DNA of 6,791 nt from Ruminiclostridium sp. (GTDB lineage: Bacteria; Bacillota_A; Clostridia; Oscillospirales; Ruminococcaceae): assembly GCA_017550775.1 (NCBI GenBank), contig JAFZOA010000123.1:1-6791 (forward strand), given 5' to 3'. Under the pieces are notes generated by a model that searched no databases, was not told where the DNA came from, and was given only the letters and a program-made list of their open reading frames with translations. Below, piece by piece: positions 4,687-6,791 of the stretch (its first letter is position 1; the number at the start of each line of letters is the position of its first letter). Position numbers and translations under genes: made by a program.

Positions 4687-4717
4687 CCCTCCCGGCGCTA
4701 TCCCTCCACCCTCCCCC
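4687..4717 (-). other. Putative G-quadruplex tract upstream of the TnpW-like gene
   Basis: On the minus strand five G-runs occur within 31 nt: GGGGG, GGG, GGG, GGG, GGG, with loops of 1, 4, 8 and 1 nt. The last runs form part of the ribosome binding site, so a quadruplex in RNA could hide it. One loop is longer than the usual 7-nt limit, so stability is uncertain. Confidence 0.4.
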
Positions 4718-4794
4718 GGCAGGCGTTATACCGTTAAATCGTTCAGTCAGCGCACGGACACATTCTTTTTCTGATGTCTATTCTGGCTCGATAC

Positions 4795-5448
4795 TCATAA
4801 CGTTCTGCTCGAAGCTGCGAGGGTTCCTTTGGCGAGGCTCAGCCGCTCCTGCATCTTATCTATTATTTCTTTTCCGTTATGGTACAAGTCCTTCTTGTCC
4901 TCCTCGTAGCCCAATCTAAGCGTCTCGCTGATGTATTCGGCATACGGGATATTGACTATACTTTCGGTGAACAGCTTGTGTGGCTCTGCAAAATGATCGT
5001 GCGGAGCATACTTAGCCTTCCACTCATAAAGCATATCCACATAACTCGAAACCGTTTTGATCGCTTTTTTAAGCCAATCACGGTACATTTGGCTTTCAGA
5101 CTTGCCCTTGTGGACAGGGACGGCGATTCCCTTGTCATCAAAAAGCCTAAGTCCGAAGTCATCACTTAACTTCCGGGCAGCGTCGATCTGCCTCAGTCCG
5201 AACATACGGGCAACAAACGATGTGGCGTCACCGTGCTCCCCGCAGCCGAAGCAATGGTAGTGATCTTCATACACTTTCATGCTCGGTGTCTTGTCCTCAT
5301 GGAACGGACAGCAAACCATACCGCCTCGGTCAAGGTCAAGTCCATAATGCCCAGCGACTTCTTTCATAGAGAGGTCGCTTTTGATTTTCTCGAAAACTCC
5401 GTCGATACTTTGTTCTCTCCCTTCCACTACATATTTGAAAGAGAACAT
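4795..5448 (-). CDS. CHC2 zinc-finger (DnaG primase N-terminal type) protein without Toprim domain
   Basis: The protein has 217 residues. The N-terminal half contains the primase-type zinc finger: a helix, VFEKIKSDLSMKEVAGHYGL (18-37), then CPFHEDKTPSMKVY and HCFGCGEHGDATSFV with ligands C47, H50, C66 and C69. DnaG uses this module to recognise the priming template. Here no Toprim catalytic domain follows; residues 100-217 are a mostly helical region I do not recognise. It therefore probably binds DNA or works with a separate polymerase or helicase, and would not synthesise primers alone. Short CHC2 proteins are common in clostridial mobilizable elements. The start is uncertain: ATG 5448 has only AGGTG one base upstream, and no better in-frame start is present. 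The gene is divergent from the mob genes across a 143-bp inverted repeat, which suggests element replication or transfer. Confidence 0.82.
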   Translation of the reverse strand: MFSFKYVVEGREQSIDGVFEKIKSDLSMKEVAGHYGLDLDRGGMVCCPFHEDKTPSMKVYEDHYHCFGCGEHGDATSFVARMFGLRQIDAARKLSDDFGLRLFDDKGIAVPVHKGKSESQMYRDWLKKAIKTVSSYVDMLYEWKAKYAPHDHFAEPHKLFTESIVNIPYAEYISETLRLGYEEDKKDLYHNGKEIIDKMQERLSLAKGTLAASSRTL

Positions 5449-5521
5449 ACACCTATTGGCGAGGTTGCCGATCAGCGGCGATTCTGATTATCGGCATTTT
5501 GGTTATATCTTTCCCTTTCAC

Positions 5522-5664
5522 ATATATAGGGGTTTTGAAAGCGTTTTTGGCTACACCATTTTCAAAGTTCTACAAAACGTACAAAACCGAATGCTTTGCG
5601 TTGTTCGATTTTAACAAACTTTTCATTTAGTGTAGCCAAAAACAGTTTCTCGTCCCCTATATAT
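5522..5664. repeat. 143-bp imperfect inverted repeat between divergent gene sets
   Basis: Three segments pair in one register around a centre at 5593: ATATATAGGGG (5522-5532) with 5654-5664, GAAA (5537-5540) with 5646-5649, and TTTTTGGCTACAC (5544-5556) with 5630-5642; AAAGTT (5564-5569) also pairs. About 11, 4, 13 and 6 bp match exactly. The central part has tandem TACAAAAC copies (5571-5578, 5580-5587). Each arm ends in a TATATA-like box facing outwards, one to the CHC2 gene and one to the mob genes. This fits paired divergent promoters with symmetric operators, or a replication or transfer origin. Confidence 0.72.
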
Positions 5665-5687
5665 ACGAGAGGTGATGTTATAGGGAA

Positions 5688-5774
5688 ATGAAATCGCATA
5701 AAAAAGCGCGCCGACCGCGAGGACGCGGTATATGGGGAATGATCTTCAAAAATCGCCGAAAAGGGGTGAATTAA
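5688..5774 (+). CDS. Possible small basic protein (28 aa), unknown
   Basis: The frame runs from ATG 5688 to TAA 5774 and encodes 28 residues, about ten of them Lys or Arg (starting MKSHKKARRPRGRG, ending NRRKGVN), with a central WGMIF patch. AGGG at 5682-5685 is only 2 nt from the ATG and GAGAGG at 5667-5672 is 15 nt away, so initiation is doubtful. A GC hairpin (CCGCG/CGCGG, 5715-5728) lies within it. It is the first frame after the right arm of the large inverted repeat and precedes the candidate oriT, so it could be a leader of the mob operon, a DNA-binding peptide, or chance. Confidence 0.3.
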   Translation: MKSHKKARRPRGRGIWGMIFKNRRKGVN

Positions 5775-5794
5775 AATGCGCTAATTAGCAAGCA

Positions 5795-5909
5795 CAGAAA
5801 AATACCGGTATTTTTCTGAAACGGCGCTCGGATTTTCACCGGGGTGAAAATCCGCAGACAAGGGAACCCTAACCCTGTCTGCCGCGCCTTAAATTTAGGC
5901 TACGCCTAA
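5795..5909. other. Candidate origin of transfer (oriT): cluster of hairpins before mobC
   Basis: Four dyads lie side by side. The first is a perfect 24-bp palindrome (5795-5818, centre ACCGGT). The second has 12-bp arms CGGATTTTCACC and its complement (5829-5840, 5843-5854). The third pairs GCAGAC plus AGGG with CCCT plus GTCTGC (5854-5882, one bulged A). The fourth is TTAGGC/GCCTAA (5895-5909, 3-nt loop). Inverted repeats directly upstream of mobC and a relaxase gene are the standard context of oriT, where relaxase nicks one strand and MobC helps open it. The nick site cannot be named from sequence alone; the base of the third hairpin is a reasonable place to look. The first palindrome could also act as a terminator. 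Confidence 0.55.
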
Positions 5910-5938
5910 GACCGTGATTGAAACAAGGAGGTATCATT

Positions 5939-6265
5939 ATGAAAAGAACGAACAGAGCAAGAAGAAAAGAAGTGACCTTTACATCAGAGGAATGGGAGAA
6001 GGTAGTTAAGCGAGCCTCTTCTGCATCGTTAAAGCCCGCTACATTTATTAAGAGGGCAGCCATAAACTGCACTATTACCGTGAACAACTATCCGGAGCTC
6101 TCAACACTTTTGAACGGCTTGCGTATTATAGGCAACAACATTAACCAACTGGCAAAGAAAGCCAACGAGATCAACTGCATTTATGCGGACGACTACGAAA
6201 AGATGAAAGGAGAATACGAAGCCTTATGCCTTACCTTAAATCAATTTGTATCCACTCTTCGGTAA
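5939..6265 (+). CDS. mobC: MobC-family relaxosome protein
   Basis: The protein has 108 residues from ATG 5939, chosen because AGGAGGT (5926-5932) is 6 nt upstream; an upstream in-frame TTG at 5918 would place the ribosome binding site inside the gene. The basic start MKRTNRARRKEVTFTSEEWEKVVKRA resembles a ribbon-helix-helix DNA-binding unit. The LRIIGNNINQLAKKANE segment is the hallmark of bacterial mobilization proteins of the MobC family (PF05713). MobC binds oriT and helps separate the strands so that relaxase can nick. It lies immediately after the hairpin cluster taken as oriT and overlaps the relaxase start by 40 nt, implying coupled synthesis of the two relaxosome partners. The length is typical of the family. 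Confidence 0.88.
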   Translation: MKRTNRARRKEVTFTSEEWEKVVKRASSASLKPATFIKRAAINCTITVNNYPELSTLLNGLRIIGNNINQLAKKANEINCIYADDYEKMKGEYEALCLTLNQFVSTLR

Positions 6266-6791
6266 ATCGGTGCTTGAGGTACATATTAAATCCCGATAAG
6301 ACCGAGGATCTGCTTTATACAGCCTCGTTGAATTGCCTATGCGACGCCGACGCAGCTTACCTTGCCATGAAGATGATTTACGAACATTATTCCGGAAAGA
6401 GTTACGACGCACCCATGCTACAATCGGGCAAGAACAAAGTCAAAGCCATTCACTATATCCAATCGTTTAAACCCGACGAGGATATAACTCCGGCTAAAGC
6501 CCACCAGATAGCAAAAGCGTTCGTCCGCAAGACCTTTGGTGACGATGTACAGGTCGTAATCGCTACTCATACGGACAAGCAGCACCTACATTCACATATC
6601 CTAATTAACAGTTATTCCATAACAGGAAGAAAGTATTATAGCAACAGAGAATCGGTCGAACACGCCCGTGAATACTCCGATAGGGTATGCCTTGCCTTCG
6701 GCATACAACCGATAACCCGCAAGGAAGGGCGGGGCAAAAGCATGAAGTACAACGAATGGGATAACAAGCGAAAGGGGACTTCATGGAAACA
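6226..6791 (+). CDS. MOBP-type relaxase (MobA/VirD2 family), N-terminal part
   Basis: There are 188 residues before the window ends. The start ATG 6226 lies within mobC, with AGGAGA (6208-6213) 12 nt upstream, and gives the expected family N-terminus: a K5-SICIH strand, then NRCLRYILNPDKT (14-26) with Y19 as the likely catalytic tyrosine. The metal-binding histidine motif HTDKQHLHSHILIN (115-128; H115, D117, H120, H122, H124, N128) is complete, preceded by HYIQSF (76-81). These are motifs of the relaxase/mobilization nuclease domain PF03432. The enzyme nicks oriT, stays linked to the 5' end and leads the strand into the recipient. No type IV secretion gene is in view, so the element may be mobilizable only, or its transfer genes may follow further right. 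Confidence 0.93.
   Translation, partial: MPYLKSICIHSSVNRCLRYILNPDKTEDLLYTASLNCLCDADAAYLAMKMIYEHYSGKSYDAPMLQSGKNKVKAIHYIQSFKPDEDITPAKAHQIAKAFVRKTFGDDVQVVIATHTDKQHLHSHILINSYSITGRKYYSNRESVEHAREYSDRVCLAFGIQPITRKEGRGKSMKYNEWDNKRKGTSWK

Noticed and set aside
5453..5497. 14-codon frame just upstream of the CHC2 gene (minus strand), ending near its start
   Set aside because: It could couple translation to the CHC2 gene, whose own ribosome binding site is poor, but it is too short, weakly led and unrecognised to be called.
5571..5587. Tandem TACAAAAC units as a CRISPR or iteron array
   Set aside because: There are only two copies with one base between; too few for either. Reported only as part of the large inverted repeat.
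5918..5938. Upstream TTG start adding seven residues to MobC
   Set aside because: The AGGAGGT ribosome binding site lies inside this extension and points to ATG 5939.

Overview
The window looks like part of the accessory genome of a gut Firmicute, most likely a Ruminococcus or Oscillospiraceae relative. The evidence is moderate GC with AT-rich intergenic DNA, strong AGGAGG-type ribosome binding sites, sigma-A-type promoters, and protein families typical of clostridial integrative elements. This placement is inference; no rRNA or other taxonomic marker is present.

Left part (1-1770): small regulatory and defence-like genes. A SLOG/DUF1273 protein (minus strand, cut by the window edge) is divergent from a 61-residue ribbon-helix-helix-like protein. 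The shared intergenic region carries an 18-bp perfect inverted repeat plus a third half-site, placed to overlap both promoters. Next come a Cro/XRE-type regulator with its own repeated 12-mer and extended -10 promoter, and a convergent two-gene toxin-antitoxin operon (DUF4258 toxin, YgiT-type zinc-finger antitoxin). These last two units share a bidirectional terminator.

Middle part (1771-2650): no protein gene is visible. It holds the last 60 nt of a tRNA-Asn(GTT) gene, ending in an encoded CCA and followed by a terminator but lacking the 5' third. That is what a displaced attachment site at the end of an integrated element looks like. About 340 bp from it, on the same strand, is an exact consensus promoter (TTGACA, 17 bp, TATAAT) with no evident reading frame downstream, and a GC-rich block lies between the two.

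Right part (2651-6791): an integrative and mobilizable element module. On the minus strand, in transcription order, are a CHC2 zinc-finger primase-like protein lacking a Toprim domain, a 56-residue TnpW-like protein, and a large serine recombinase broken by a 1-nt frameshift. On the plus strand are a candidate oriT made of adjacent hairpins, a MobC relaxosome protein and the start of a MOBP-type relaxase that overlaps mobC by 40 nt. The two arms diverge from a 143-bp imperfect inverted repeat that probably contains both promoters and operator or origin functions.

Together, the right half can supply DNA processing for conjugative mobilization (MobC, relaxase, oriT), but its own recombinase appears inactive. 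The tRNA scar suggests that a tyrosine integrase outside the window may define the outer element. The best candidates for something undescribed are the promoter-driven noncoding stretch that could read into the tRNA remnant, and the large symmetric repeat between the primase-like gene and the mob genes.
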